A stretch of 64,000 nt of DNA from Sterolibacterium sp964521075 (GTDB lineage: Bacteria; Pseudomonadota; Gammaproteobacteria; Burkholderiales; Rhodocyclaceae). Of this stretch, positions 42,777 through 52,250 are shown one piece after another (position 1 is the first letter of the stretch; each line of letters starts with the position of its first letter). The stretch is from NCBI GenBank assembly GCA_964521075.1, contig CAZFPI010000003.1, positions 1 to 64,000 of the forward strand. Reading direction: 5' to 3'. Under the pieces are notes generated by a model. That model saw only the letters and a list, made by a program, of their open reading frames with translations. It had not been told where the DNA came from and ran no database searches. The position numbers and the translations under genes are program-made.

Positions 42777-42805
42777 TTGCCAATCCGGTGGTTTTCAAGG
42801 ATAAT
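42777..42805 (+). promoter_or_regulatory. Predicted sigma-70 promoter of rpmE
   Basis: TTGCCA (42777-42782) and GATAAT (42800-42805) are 17 bp apart, five of six consensus bases in each. The next start codon on this strand is rpmE at 42940, giving a leader of about 130 bases. A GGATAC unit is repeated three times at 42894-42911 in it. Confidence 0.55.
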
Positions 42806-42893
42806 CCCCCCTTTCTTTGCGCCTGTGGCCCCAGGTTTCCTGACCTGGTGAAGTGTGGGCATGACACGGGAGCGCATGGATACGTATTCATAT

Positions 42894-42911
42894 GGATACG
42901 GATACGGATAC
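42894..42911 (+). repeat. Three-fold GGATAC repeat in rpmE leader
   Basis: GGATAC occurs three times in tandem, and once more at 42878, inside a near-palindromic ATGGATACGTATTCAT. It is in the 5' leader of rpmE, about 30 bases before the ribosome site. It could contribute to a leader structure or be slippage. Confidence 0.7.
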
Positions 42912-42939
42912 GCGAACCATTACAGAGACAGGGAACATC

Positions 42940-43152
42940 ATGAAAGAATCCATCCATCCGAATTACGTCGAAATCGACGTAGCCTGCAGCTGCGGCAATA
43001 GCTTCAAGACGCGCTCCACCAGCGGCAAGCCGCTGCATATTGAAGTGTGTTCGGAGTGCCACCCCTTCTATACGGGCAAGCAGAAGATCGTCGATACGGC
43101 TGGCCGTGTCGAACGCTTCCGCCAAAAATACGGCAACGTTCAACGTGCCTGA
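42940..43152 (+). CDS. rpmE: 50S ribosomal protein L31
   Basis: A 70-residue ribosomal protein of the zinc-containing L31 type, with ligand cysteines in VACSCGN and VCSECHPFYTGKQ. The ending GRVERFRQKYG is the family signature. The ATG at 42940 has a GGGAAC site; the frame to 42892 would read through the GGATAC repeat as DTDTDT. A terminator follows. Confidence 0.95.
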   Translation: MKESIHPNYVEIDVACSCGNSFKTRSTSGKPLHIEVCSECHPFYTGKQKIVDTAGRVERFRQKYGNVQRA

Positions 43153-43174
43153 TTTCCGGGTGGCTCCGGCAAGC

Positions 43175-43200
43175 AAAGGCAGCCTTGGCTGCCTTTTGTC
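43175..43200 (+). terminator. Rho-independent terminator after rpmE
   Basis: AAAGGCAGC (43175-43183) pairs with GCTGCCTTT (43188-43196) around a four-base loop and is followed by TGTCTTTTG. It ends the single-gene rpmE transcript. Confidence 0.75.
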
Positions 43201-43282
43201 TTTTGTCCATTTGCGTTTGATAAGCCCGGCGAATATCTCTTGCGTTACATCATGCCGCATCACGCCGTAGACGTGTGACCCC

Positions 43283-45001
43283 GTGAGGCTGCCTCTGAAG
43301 TTGCCACGTTTTCCCATTCTGCCGCCCTGGCGCGGGCTTTCGCTGGCACTGGTTTGCGTGGTTTATCTCCTGGTCGGGCTGCTTGGGCACGACCCCTGGA
43401 AAAATGACGATGCCACGCATTTCGGCATTGCGCGCAGCCTGCTGGATAACGGGGATGGCCTCTTGCCGAAATCGGCCAGCCATTTCTGGCGGGAAACTCC
43501 GCCGCTTTATTACTGGATTTCTGCCGTCTGTGGCCGCCTGTTCGGGGCAATCCTGCCCTTGCACGATGCCTTGCGCCTGGCTTCCGGCGTATGCGGCGCG
43601 CTCTTTCTTGTCCTGCTGGCCTTTGCCAGCCGCTTGTTGTACAAGCCGACGCTGGCCATTCCGGTCGATGCCGATTTTTCCTTTTCGCCCCGGCGGCTGG
43701 CGGGCAATGCTGCTCCCTTGATCGCCATCGGCTGCCTTGGGCTGCTGTTGCCGATTCACGATACTCAACCGCTGGTTGCCTTCCTGGCTGCCAGTGCCGC
43801 CGCGTATGGCGGTTTGGCTCTTGTTCCTCAAAAACCTGTGGCGGGGGGCGTGCTGGCCGGTCTGGGAGTCGGGCTCGGGTTTCTTGCCTCGGGCCAGGTC
43901 GCCTTGCTTCATCTGGCTCCCTTGTTGCTGCTCATGCCGATTCATCGTCACTGGCGAACGGCAAGCAGCCTGTCAGGCTTGTTGCTGGCGGCATTCTTCG
44001 CAACCCTGGTCTGCGCTGTCTGGCCGGCCTGGCTCGCCTGGCAACATCCGGATGCTTTACCGGCGTGGCCCAGGCAGATTTTTGAAGGGTTGCAGCTTCA
44101 GCAGGATGCCTGGCGCAGGCTGCCGGAATTTGCGGAGCTTCTGGCCTGGTTCGCCTGGCCGGCCTTGCCGCTGGCTGTCTGGGCTCTCTGGCTGAATCGT
44201 CACCAGATGGCCCGGCCAGCCATTGTCTTGCCACTTTGGGGAGCATTGCTCAGTCTCACTGTTCTTGTCCTGTTTGGGGAGCCTCGCCCCCTGCAGGCGA
44301 TACCCTTGCTGACTCCTCTGGTTCTTCAGGCAGCCAGCAGCGTGCATTTGCTGCGTCGTGGAGCAGCCAATGCTTTTGACTGGTTCGGCATGATGACATT
44401 CACGTTTTGCGCCGGGATGATCTGGCTGGGCGGGGTGGCCATGACGGCGGGAGTTCCGGCGAAGATTGCCCATAATTTTGCCAAGCTGGAGCCGGGATTC
44501 GTGGCCGTTTTCTCGCCGCTGGCGTACGGCATCGCCTTGTTGCTTACGGTGGCCTGGCTCTGGATGATTTTTGCCAGCCCTCGTTCTCCCTGGCGCAGCA
44601 TCAGCCATTGGGCGGCAGGCTTGTCCATGACCTGGGTGTTGCTGGCAACGCTCTGGATGCCCTGGATCGACTATGGGAAAAGCTACCGGGGCATGGCCAT
44701 GCAACTGAAACAGGCACTGCCGCCGTCGGCTTCCTGTATTGCAGGACGAAACATCGGGTACGCGCAGCAGGTGTCTTTGGATTATTTCGCCGGAATCCGG
44801 ACACGGCCGTCAAGTGAAGGATCAGAAAGATCGGAAAAGGCTGGAAACCCGGCCCGAGCCTGCCCCTTGATGCTGGTTCAGGCATCTTCCTGGCCGCCGA
44901 GCTCGGAGCCCGGGTGGAAAAAGCTGTGGGAAGGGCATCGCCCGGGGGATCGCAGCGAACGTTTTTATCTGTATCAGCGCGCGGCGGCGGGCCTCGAGTG
45001 A
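43283..45001 (+). CDS. ArnT-like membrane glycosyltransferase (GT-39/GT-83 type)
   Basis: A 572-residue integral membrane protein with 11 to 13 spans. The N-terminal loop after the first span, LGHDPWKNDDATHFGIARSLLDNGDGLLPK, carries the acidic residues and HFWRETPPLYYW that mark lipid-linked sugar transferases such as ArnT. It moves a sugar from a polyprenyl phosphate donor, probably to lipid A or another envelope acceptor; donor and acceptor are not known. The start is GTG at 43283. The gene stands alone and converges on orn. Confidence 0.82.
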   Translation: MRLPLKLPRFPILPPWRGLSLALVCVVYLLVGLLGHDPWKNDDATHFGIARSLLDNGDGLLPKSASHFWRETPPLYYWISAVCGRLFGAILPLHDALRLASGVCGALFLVLLAFASRLLYKPTLAIPVDADFSFSPRRLAGNAAPLIAIGCLGLLLPIHDTQPLVAFLAASAAAYGGLALVPQKPVAGGVLAGLGVGLGFLASGQVALLHLAPLLLLMPIHRHWRTASSLSGLLLAAFFATLVCAVWPAWLAWQHPDALPAWPRQIFEGLQLQQDAWRRLPEFAELLAWFAWPALPLAVWALWLNRHQMARPAIVLPLWGALLSLTVLVLFGEPRPLQAIPLLTPLVLQAASSVHLLRRGAANAFDWFGMMTFTFCAGMIWLGGVAMTAGVPAKIAHNFAKLEPGFVAVFSPLAYGIALLLTVAWLWMIFASPRSPWRSISHWAAGLSMTWVLLATLWMPWIDYGKSYRGMAMQLKQALPPSASCIAGRNIGYAQQVSLDYFAGIRTRPSSEGSERSEKAGNPARACPLMLVQASSWPPSSEPGWKKLWEGHRPGDRSERFYLYQRAAAGLE

Positions 45002-45032
45002 GGACGCCGCATTTTTCTGGAACCCGCAACGA

Positions 45033-45578
45033 TCAGAGCTTGATGAAATGTTCCCGGTAATACTTCATTTCTTCGATCGACTCGTAAATGTCGGCCAGTG
45101 CGGTGTGCTTGCCGTTCTTGACTACGCCTTTCGCCAGTTCCGGTTTCCAGCGTTTGCACAGTTCCTTGAGGGTGCTCACATCGAGATTGCGATAGTGGAA
45201 GTAATCTTCGAGCTTGGGCATGTAACGCGCCATGAAGCGGCGGTCCTGGCAGATGGAGTTGCCGCACATGGGTGAGACGCGCGCCGGAACGTGCTGTTTG
45301 AGAAAGACCAGGCAGGCGGCCTCGACCTCGGCTTCTCCCAGGGGGGATGCCTTGACCTTGTCGATCAGGCCGGAGCGGCCATGGGTGTTCTTGTTCCATT
45401 CGTCCATACCATCGAGGACGGCGTCTGTCTGGTGTACGACCCAGGCCGGGCTTTCGGCGATGGTGTTGAGTTGCGAGTCGGTGATGACCATCGCGATTTC
45501 GATGATGCGATCACCATCGGGATTAAGTCCGGTCATCTCCATGTCGAGCCAGACGAGTGCATTCTGATCCTGAGCCAT
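45033..45578 (-). CDS. orn: Oligoribonuclease
   Basis: A 181-residue DEDDh exonuclease that degrades two- to five-base RNAs, including pGpG from c-di-GMP breakdown. The first ligands Asp12 and Glu14 are in WLDMEMTGLNPDGDRIIEIA, and HALADIYESIEEMKYYREHF is the conserved end with the final His and Asp. It converges on the glycosyltransferase and is divergent from the M48 protease gene. Confidence 0.96.
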   Translation of the reverse strand: MAQDQNALVWLDMEMTGLNPDGDRIIEIAMVITDSQLNTIAESPAWVVHQTDAVLDGMDEWNKNTHGRSGLIDKVKASPLGEAEVEAACLVFLKQHVPARVSPMCGNSICQDRRFMARYMPKLEDYFHYRNLDVSTLKELCKRWKPELAKGVVKNGKHTALADIYESIEEMKYYREHFIKL

Positions 45579-45648
45579 AAACCTGAGCCACTGCCTTTCT
45601 TTTACGCTGAAACGCCTATTCTGTCATAGTTCACGAGCCCTTCACCAG

Positions 45649-46920
45649 ATGACTTCCAGCCTGTTTTCCCAGATTTTCCTGACGGCCGTTTTCGCCAGTT
45701 TTGCCCTGCATGTCTGGCTCTCGATCCGCCAGATTCGCCACGTCCGGGCACACCGGTGTGCTGTTCCTGCGGCATTTGTCGACCGGATTTCGCTTGAAGA
45801 TCACCAGAAAGCAGCCGATTACACCTGCGGAAAATCCCGCCTGGGCATGGTCGAGCTCGCTGTCAGCACGGCACTCTTGCTGGCCTTGACCACGGGCGGC
45901 CTTCTTCAGGCCATCGCTGATCTTTGTTCGCGTTATTTTCCGGAAACGGGTTATGCCTACGGCCTGGCTTTGACCGGTGCTGTGATCGTTCTCGGTTTTT
46001 TGGCCGATCTGCCTGCCGATCTTTATCGAAGCTTTGTGCTTGAGGCCCGTTATGGTTTCAACAAGCTCACCTGGCGGCTGTATCTGGCCGATCTTGTCCG
46101 TCATGCCCTGCTGGGCCTTTTGATCGGTGCACCGCTGCTTCTGGGGATTCTCTGGCTGATGACGCGTATGGGCAGTCTTTGGTGGCTTTGGGTCTGGCTG
46201 TTCTGGATGGGCTTCAATCTTTTGGCATTGCTGCTTTACCCGACGCTGATTGCCCCCTTGTTCAATAAATTCCAGCCGCTCGACAATCCCGGGCTGAAAT
46301 CCCGCATCGAGGCATTGCTAGAACGTTGCGGCTTTCGCGCCAGTGGCCTGTTCGTTATGGATGGTTCGAAACGCTCGACGCATGGCAATGCCTATTTCAC
46401 CGGCTTCGGGCGCGGCAAGCGTATCGTTTTTTACGATACGCTGCTGGAGCGTCTGAGCCCACCGGAAATTGATGCCGTGCTGGCACACGAACTAGGACAT
46501 TATCGTCATCGTCACGTCTGGAAGCGTATTGCCATGCTGGCTGCACTGACGCTGCTATTTTTTGCGACGCTGGGCGTTTTGATCGATGCTCCCTGGTTTT
46601 ATGGTGGCCTGGGCATCACCCGGGCCGTGCCCGAAGCCATGACACCGGGCATGATGGCAATGGCCTTGCTCCTGTTCTTTCTTGTCGTTCCCAGTTTTAC
46701 CTTCATGATTTCGCCGCTGACTTCGCAGCTTTCACGCCGCCACGAATACGAGGCGGATGCCTATGCCGCCGACCAGACCGCTGCGGAGGATCTCGTGAAC
46801 GCGCTGGTCAAGCTCTATCGGGACAACGCAGCTACCCTGACGCCAGACCCGCTGCATTCACTGTTTCATGACAGCCATCCGCCCGCCGCCTTGCGTATCG
46901 GGCGTCTGAAAACATTGTGA
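45649..46920 (+). CDS. M48-family membrane metalloprotease (Ste24-like)
   Basis: A 423-residue zinc protease of the CAAX prenyl protease 1 (Ste24) family. The HELGH motif is at residues 280-284, with the third ligand Glu in the RRHEYEADAYAAD segment near 365. Several membrane spans precede it (for example near 65-90, 105-125, 155-205). Bacterial members are thought to act in membrane protein quality control. Its stop overlaps the rsgA GTG start by four bases (GTGA), so it is the first gene of an operon with rsgA. Confidence 0.88.
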   Translation: MTSSLFSQIFLTAVFASFALHVWLSIRQIRHVRAHRCAVPAAFVDRISLEDHQKAADYTCGKSRLGMVELAVSTALLLALTTGGLLQAIADLCSRYFPETGYAYGLALTGAVIVLGFLADLPADLYRSFVLEARYGFNKLTWRLYLADLVRHALLGLLIGAPLLLGILWLMTRMGSLWWLWVWLFWMGFNLLALLLYPTLIAPLFNKFQPLDNPGLKSRIEALLERCGFRASGLFVMDGSKRSTHGNAYFTGFGRGKRIVFYDTLLERLSPPEIDAVLAHELGHYRHRHVWKRIAMLAALTLLFFATLGVLIDAPWFYGGLGITRAVPEAMTPGMMAMALLLFFLVVPSFTFMISPLTSQLSRRHEYEADAYAADQTAAEDLVNALVKLYRDNAATLTPDPLHSLFHDSHPPAALRIGRLKTL

Positions 46921-47801
46921 ATACCGTGAATTCGCCACTACAGGGGCTGATCGTTGCTGCCTTTGGCCGCCAGTACGAAATCGAATTGCCGGATGGCCGG
47001 CGAATCACAGGTTACCCGAGGGGAAAGAAAAGCGTTTATGCCTGCGGTGACCAGGTCGAGCTGGAGCCTGCCTCGGAAAATCAGGCACAGATGATTCGCG
47101 CCTTGCCGCGCAGCTCCTTGCTGTACCGTTCGGATGCCTGGCGTCAAAAACTGATCGTTGCCAATGCCACACAACTGGTGCTGGTGGTTGCAACAGAGCC
47201 TTCTTTTAGTGATGAGCTGCTGGCCCGGGCATTGGTTGCTGCTGAAACGGAAGGGTTGCGTAGTCTTATCGTTCTCAATAAAACCGATCTTGCCGAAAAC
47301 CTGTCTGTGGCCAGAGGCCGTCTTTTGCCCCTGCTTGAACTCGGGTATCCCGTCATTGAACTGTCTGCCCGTCAGGATGCCAGCGTCTTGACGAGGTTTC
47401 TGGAAAATCAGGTTTCTGTGCTTGTTGGGCAATCTGGCATGGGAAAGTCCACACTGGTCAATGCCCTGATTCCCGAAGCGGCGGCGGCCACGCGCGAAAT
47501 TTCCACCGCGCTCGATTCCGGCAAGCATACAACCACCCACGCGCGTCTTTACCGGATGGGCCATGGGGGGGTACTGATCGACAGCCCCGGTCTGCAGGAA
47601 TTCGGTCTGCATCATCTGACACGAGGCAGGATAGAGCAGGGGTTCCCGGAATTCCGGCCCTATCTGCCGCAGTGCCGGTTTCGCGATTGTCATCATTTGA
47701 ATGAACCAGGCTGCGCCATCAAGGAGGCCGTGAGTGCCGGGAAGATCGATTCCCGGCGTCATGAGCTTTTTTTGCGGATGACTGGCGAATCCGCCGTGTA
47801 A
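46917..47801 (+). CDS. rsgA: Ribosome small subunit-dependent GTPase RsgA
   Basis: A 294-residue circularly permuted GTPase that checks the decoding centre of the 30S subunit. After an OB fold come G4 NKTD (121-124), then G1 GQSGMGKS (171-178), switch region TTTHARLY and G3 DSPG (222-225). Zinc ligands Cys253, Cys258, His260 and Cys266 follow. It starts with GTG overlapping the M48 protease stop. The linkage of Orn, M48 protease and RsgA is common in betaproteobacteria. Confidence 0.95.
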   Translation: MNTVNSPLQGLIVAAFGRQYEIELPDGRRITGYPRGKKSVYACGDQVELEPASENQAQMIRALPRSSLLYRSDAWRQKLIVANATQLVLVVATEPSFSDELLARALVAAETEGLRSLIVLNKTDLAENLSVARGRLLPLLELGYPVIELSARQDASVLTRFLENQVSVLVGQSGMGKSTLVNALIPEAAAATREISTALDSGKHTTTHARLYRMGHGGVLIDSPGLQEFGLHHLTRGRIEQGFPEFRPYLPQCRFRDCHHLNEPGCAIKEAVSAGKIDSRRHELFLRMTGESAV

Positions 47802-47836
47802 AATCGCCCGCGCGCCTCGTTTTCCCGGGAAATTTC

Positions 47837-49390
47837 GTGACTGAAGAACTGATTGCCGCCGTCGATCTGGGTTCCAACAGCTTCCGCCTGCAGGTGGGGC
47901 GTGTGGCCGACAATCAGATCTATCTTCTCGATGGCCTCAAAGAGCCGGTGCGTCTGGCTGCCGGACTGGACGCCCATCGTGTCTTGAATGAAGAAGCCCT
48001 GGAGCGTGCCGTCGAGGCATTGCGCCGGTTTGGCGAACGACTGCGCGGCATCCGGCCGGACAGGGTTCGTGTCGTTGCCACGGATACCTTCCGCGTCGCG
48101 AAAAATGCCGATGTGCTGTTGGGCAAGGCGGAAGCGGCCCTGGGTTTTCCGGTGGAAATCATTTCTGGCCGGGAGGAAGCGCGGCTGATCTACATGGGTG
48201 TGGCGCATGCCATGAATGCCCCGGCCCTGCGTCAGTTGGTGGTGGATATTGGCGGTGGCTCGACAGAATTCATCATCGGCGAGCGATACACCCCCTTGCA
48301 GCTGGAATCCTTGCATCTGGGTTGTGTCAGCCATACCCTGCGGTATTTTCCCGGAGGCGTTCTGGACAAGCGCGGCTTCAAGGAGGCCGAACTGGCCGCG
48401 CGCAAGGAAATGGAAACCATCGTGGCCGCCTATACCAGCCTGGGCTGGCAGCAGGTTGTCGGTTCGTCGGGTACGGCCAAGGCGATTGCCGATCTGCTGG
48501 CCTTCAACGGCTTCAATGGCCCTGGCTGCAAACCGGGCGAAATCACGCTGGGCGGCCTTGAGCGATTGAAAGATTATCTGCAGTCGGCAAAACACACGAA
48601 TCATCTGCATCTGGAAGGATTGCGGCCAGATCGTGTGGCGGTTTTGCCAGGAGGGCTTGCCATTCTATTGGCGGTTTTCCGGACTTTTTGTCTGGAACGC
48701 ATGGTGTTCTCCGATGGTGCCTTGCGCCAGGGGGTGCTCTACGATCTGCTGGGACGGCATCATCACGAGGATTTGCGCGAGGCGACGGTCAATCAGTTCA
48801 TGCAGCGTTATGCCGTGGATCGCCGTCAGGCCGCGCGAATTTCCCAAACGGCACTGGGGCTGCTTCGCCAGCTTCTGCCGGAGGATTCCCCGACGTATGA
48901 AGTTGAATCCCGGTTTCTGGTCTGGGCCGCCAGACTCCACGAAGTGGGTATTTTTGTTGCCCATGCCGGCCATCAGAAGCATGGGGCCTATGTGCTCGCC
49001 AATGCCGACATGCCCGGTTTCTCGAAAATGAACCAGGATCGTCTCTCGCGTATTGTTCTCAGTCACCGGGGCAAGCTGGAACGGGTTCAATCCGTGACGA
49101 CCGAGATGAATGACTGGTTGCTGGTTTTCTGTCTTCGTCTGGCGGTTGTCCTGCATCGCGCCCGGGGAGAAACACCTTCTCCTCATATCCGCATTCTTTC
49201 CGTCAAGGATGGTTTTCATCTGCTGATCGACGAAAACTGGCTGAAACGATCCCGTCTGGCAGCGGCCTGTCTTGAAGAGGAGACCGCTCAGTGGAATGCG
49301 CTTGGCATGGAGATGGCAGTTCGTAGCGATGCTTCCCTTGCTCCGGCGGCGCGCACCAGAAAAACCCGCAATAGCGCAGCCCGGGCATGA
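47837..49390 (+). CDS. ppx: Exopolyphosphatase (Ppx/GppA)
   Basis: A 517-residue phosphatase that removes terminal phosphates from polyphosphate or pppGpp. N-terminal motifs are AVDLGSNSFRLQVGRV (residues 7-22), then FRVAKNADVLL, ISGREEARLIYMGVAHAM and DIGGGSTEFIIG near 135-150; the HD-like C-terminal domain follows (AARLHEVGIFVAHAGHQKHGAYVL near 370-395). It starts with GTG at 47837, and its stop overlaps the mlaE start by four bases. Coupling to a lipid transporter is unusual. Confidence 0.93.
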   Translation: MTEELIAAVDLGSNSFRLQVGRVADNQIYLLDGLKEPVRLAAGLDAHRVLNEEALERAVEALRRFGERLRGIRPDRVRVVATDTFRVAKNADVLLGKAEAALGFPVEIISGREEARLIYMGVAHAMNAPALRQLVVDIGGGSTEFIIGERYTPLQLESLHLGCVSHTLRYFPGGVLDKRGFKEAELAARKEMETIVAAYTSLGWQQVVGSSGTAKAIADLLAFNGFNGPGCKPGEITLGGLERLKDYLQSAKHTNHLHLEGLRPDRVAVLPGGLAILLAVFRTFCLERMVFSDGALRQGVLYDLLGRHHHEDLREATVNQFMQRYAVDRRQAARISQTALGLLRQLLPEDSPTYEVESRFLVWAARLHEVGIFVAHAGHQKHGAYVLANADMPGFSKMNQDRLSRIVLSHRGKLERVQSVTTEMNDWLLVFCLRLAVVLHRARGETPSPHIRILSVKDGFHLLIDENWLKRSRLAAACLEEETAQWNALGMEMAVRSDASLAPAARTRKTRNSAARA

Positions 49391-50520
49391 GTCATTCTGT
49401 ACTTCCCGGCCTTGAGCTCGTTCGGGATGATGAAGGGCGGCAGGTGATCCGGCTTCATGGACGCTGGACGTTGAGAAGTCTTTCCCCGGTCATTCGTACG
49501 CTTTCCCCTTCACTTGAGCTGCATGCCCGGGACCAGGGCATTACCTGGGATTGTCGTGATATCGAGCTGATGGACAGTGCTGGTGCGGTGTTGCTGTGGC
49601 GCGCCTGGCAACACCGCCTGCCGGAGCAGCTGCTGGCCCGTCCGGAGCTGCTGAAGGTTTTTGAGCGTGTTGGCCGGGTTTCGCAGGCGACTACACCACC
49701 GTATTTGCCGGCATCGCCATTCGGGGTGCTCACGGCGATTGGCGATCTGCTTTTGCGGCTTCGTACCCATCTGGCCGATTTTCTGGTCATGATCGGTCGC
49801 CTGTCGCTGGATGCCCTGCATTTCCTGCGGCGGCCTGCGGATATTCCTCGCCGGGAAATTTCTGCCAACCTCTACAAGAGCGGCGTGATGGCCATGCCCG
49901 TGACCGCGCTGGTCGGCTTTCTGATCGGCATCGTCATGTCCTATCTTTCCGCTTTGCAGCTCAAACAGTTTGGCGGAGAGATCTTTATCGTCAATATCCT
50001 GGGCATGGGCATCATCCGCGAGCTGGGGCCGGTGCTGGTGGCTGTTCTCGTGGCCGGGCGTTCCGGCTCTGCGATGACAGCCCAGCTTGGGGTGATGCGG
50101 GTGACCGAGGAAATCGACGCTTTATCCACCATGGGGATTTCACACAGCCTGCGCCTGATTTTCCCCAAGGTTCTGGCCCTGGCAGTCACCATGCCCTTGC
50201 TGGTGCTCTGGACGAGTGCTGTGGCCATCATCGGCGGCATGATCGCCGCCCAGTTGCAACTGGATATCACCTATGGCTATTTCATCGACGCCTTGCCCAG
50301 GGTTGTGCCCATTGCCAATGTCTGGATAGGGCTGTCCAAGGGTTTGATCTTCGGCATTACGGTGGCTCTGGTCGCTTGTCATTTCGGCTTGCGTGTCAAA
50401 CCCAATACCGAAAGCCTTTCCATGAACACGACGTCATCCGTCGTGACGGCCATTACGCTCGTGATCCTCATCGATGCCATCATCGCCATCGTCACGCGCA
50501 AGATTGGCCTGTCGTTCTGA
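49387..50520 (+). CDS. MlaE-like ABC permease with N-terminal STAS domain
   Basis: A 377-residue protein. Residues 1 to about 105 form a STAS-like domain, as in MlaB (ITWDCRDIELMDSAGAVLLWRAW, with the Ser of the STAS loop). A five-span MlaE permease follows (SALQLKQFGGEIFIVNILGMGIIRELGPVLVAVLVAGRSGSAMTAQLG near 180-230). It carries lipids across the inner membrane with the ATPase and MCE protein encoded next. The fusion makes a separate MlaB unnecessary. It overlaps ppx by four bases and precedes the ATPase by 15 bp. Confidence 0.9.
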   Translation: MSHSVLPGLELVRDDEGRQVIRLHGRWTLRSLSPVIRTLSPSLELHARDQGITWDCRDIELMDSAGAVLLWRAWQHRLPEQLLARPELLKVFERVGRVSQATTPPYLPASPFGVLTAIGDLLLRLRTHLADFLVMIGRLSLDALHFLRRPADIPRREISANLYKSGVMAMPVTALVGFLIGIVMSYLSALQLKQFGGEIFIVNILGMGIIRELGPVLVAVLVAGRSGSAMTAQLGVMRVTEEIDALSTMGISHSLRLIFPKVLALAVTMPLLVLWTSAVAIIGGMIAAQLQLDITYGYFIDALPRVVPIANVWIGLSKGLIFGITVALVACHFGLRVKPNTESLSMNTTSSVVTAITLVILIDAIIAIVTRKIGLSF

Positions 50521-50535
50521 ACGGTACGGTGAAGC

Positions 50536-51306
50536 ATGAATACCCCCGTCATTGAAGTACGCGATCTTTCCACCCGGTTCGGCAAAATCTGGGTACATCG
50601 CGGGTTGAATCTGCGTGTCGAAAGAGGCGAGGTGCTCGCTCTGGTGGGGGGCTCGGGTAGCGGAAAAACAACCTTGCTGCGCCAGATGGTCGGGCTGTTG
50701 AACCCCACGCATGGCGAAATCCGGATGTTTGGCCACGCTCTTTTTGGCGGGGGGATCGAGCGTGAGCGCGCCCTGCGCCGCCGCTTTGGCATGCTTTTTC
50801 AGCAAGGTGCGCTGTTTTCAGCATTTGATGTGTATGACAACGTGGCCTTCCCGTTGCGAGAATTGAAAGTGCTGGATGAGGCCCTCATTCATGATCTGGT
50901 GATGCTCAAGCTGGCGATGGTCGAGTTGCAGCCGCAACACGCACATCTGATGCCAGCGGAACTTTCAGGTGGAATGATCAAGCGCGTGGCACTTGCCCGT
51001 GCGCTGGCACTGGAGCCGGAACTGCTCTTGCTCGACGAGCCGACAGCAGGCCTTGACCCGGATCGTTCGGCCAGCTTTGTGCGGCTGATCCGGATGCTCA
51101 GCGATGAACTGGGTCTGACCGTTGTATTTGTTACGCATGATGTTGAAACCCTGTCAGCCCTGGCAGCGCGGGTCGCGGTGCTGGCTGAACAGCGTATACT
51201 CGCAGTCGGTGGTATCGAAGAAGTCAAACGCTTCGATCACCCCTTCATTCGTAATTTCTTCCTTACGGAACGTGATGCGCGTTCCGCCCGGGGCAATACT
51301 CTTTAA
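50536..51306 (+). CDS. MlaF-like ABC transporter ATPase
   Basis: A 256-residue ATPase. Walker A is GGSGSGKTT near residues 39-47, the signature LSGGMIKRVALARALA is near 145, and Walker B LLLLDEPTAGLDP near 165. The MIKRV variant of the signature is typical of MlaF/MceG ATPases. Its partners are the STAS-permease fusion upstream and the MCE protein two bases downstream. Confidence 0.93.
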   Translation: MNTPVIEVRDLSTRFGKIWVHRGLNLRVERGEVLALVGGSGSGKTTLLRQMVGLLNPTHGEIRMFGHALFGGGIERERALRRRFGMLFQQGALFSAFDVYDNVAFPLRELKVLDEALIHDLVMLKLAMVELQPQHAHLMPAELSGGMIKRVALARALALEPELLLLDEPTAGLDPDRSASFVRLIRMLSDELGLTVVFVTHDVETLSALAARVAVLAEQRILAVGGIEEVKRFDHPFIRNFFLTERDARSARGNTL

Positions 51307-51308
51307 GC

Positions 51309-52250
51309 ATGGAAAATCGCGCTCACGCACTGGCGGCCGGGGTTTTTGTCGTCATTCTCTGTCTGGCAGCAGCATTGACCGTCTGGTGGTTTGGTGGCAC
51401 GCATAGCGTGACGCGGGATCTCGTTCTGGTAACGCAACGCAATGTCACCGGGCTCAATCCTCTGGCCCAGGTGCGTTATCGTGGCATCACGGCGGGAAAG
51501 GTCATCAGCATCGGACTGAATCCGCAGGATCCTCGCACGATTGAAGTCCTCGTCCGCATCGACGCCTCGCTTCCCCTGACGCGGGGAACGACGGCGCAGC
51601 TCAATTCCCAGGGCATTACCGGGCTTTCCTATGTTCATCTCGATGACAACGGAAAGAATACGGAATTGTTGCCGGTGGATGACGACAATCCGCCGCGCGT
51701 TGCCTTGCAGCAGACGCTCATGGAATCCCTGGGCGACAAGGCCAGTGACATCGCTGGGCAGATCGGTGTGCTGGCCAACAACCTCAACCGGGTGCTGGAT
51801 GATAAAAACCTCCGTAACCTGAGCCGCACCCTGGATAATCTCGCCACGGCTTCCGAAGGCATGCGCGATGTGCCGCAGCTCGTGGATTCTGTCAAGGCCA
51901 TCCTTTCAAGGGAAAACCTGCAACGCCTCCAGAGCATCCTCGTGCATCTGGAAAAAACAGCCGGGGAAACGGCTCCGCTGACGCTGGAGATGCGAAAGCT
52001 GGTCGGCTCGATGCAGACGTTGACTATTCGCCTTGACGAGACGACCGTGAAACTGGGCGGAGAGCTGACGGCCAGCACCTTGCCGCAGATCGGTGGCCTG
52101 GTTGCCGATCTGCAAACCAGTTCGCGTCAATTGCGGCGCGTTCTCGAGCAGCTGGAAGTCGCCCCTCAATCGCTTGTTTTCGGCCCGCCTGCCCCGCAGG
52201 GCGGCCCAGGCGAGGCAGGTTTCATCTCCCCTGAAAAATCCTCGCCATGA
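51309..52250 (+). CDS. MlaD-like MCE-domain protein
   Basis: A 313-residue protein with one N-terminal membrane span (ALAAGVFVVILCLAAALTVWWF) and a single MCE domain (residues about 40-120, RNVTGLNPLAQVRYRGITAGKVISIGL). A long helical C-terminal region (150-290) is probably periplasmic. MCE rings form a hydrophobic channel for lipids. It is longer than E. coli MlaD (183 residues), so closer to the single-MCE proteins with an extended tail. No MlaC gene follows; a lipoprotein gene overlaps the stop by four bases. Confidence 0.88.
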   Translation: MENRAHALAAGVFVVILCLAAALTVWWFGGTHSVTRDLVLVTQRNVTGLNPLAQVRYRGITAGKVISIGLNPQDPRTIEVLVRIDASLPLTRGTTAQLNSQGITGLSYVHLDDNGKNTELLPVDDDNPPRVALQQTLMESLGDKASDIAGQIGVLANNLNRVLDDKNLRNLSRTLDNLATASEGMRDVPQLVDSVKAILSRENLQRLQSILVHLEKTAGETAPLTLEMRKLVGSMQTLTIRLDETTVKLGGELTASTLPQIGGLVADLQTSSRQLRRVLEQLEVAPQSLVFGPPAPQGGPGEAGFISPEKSSP

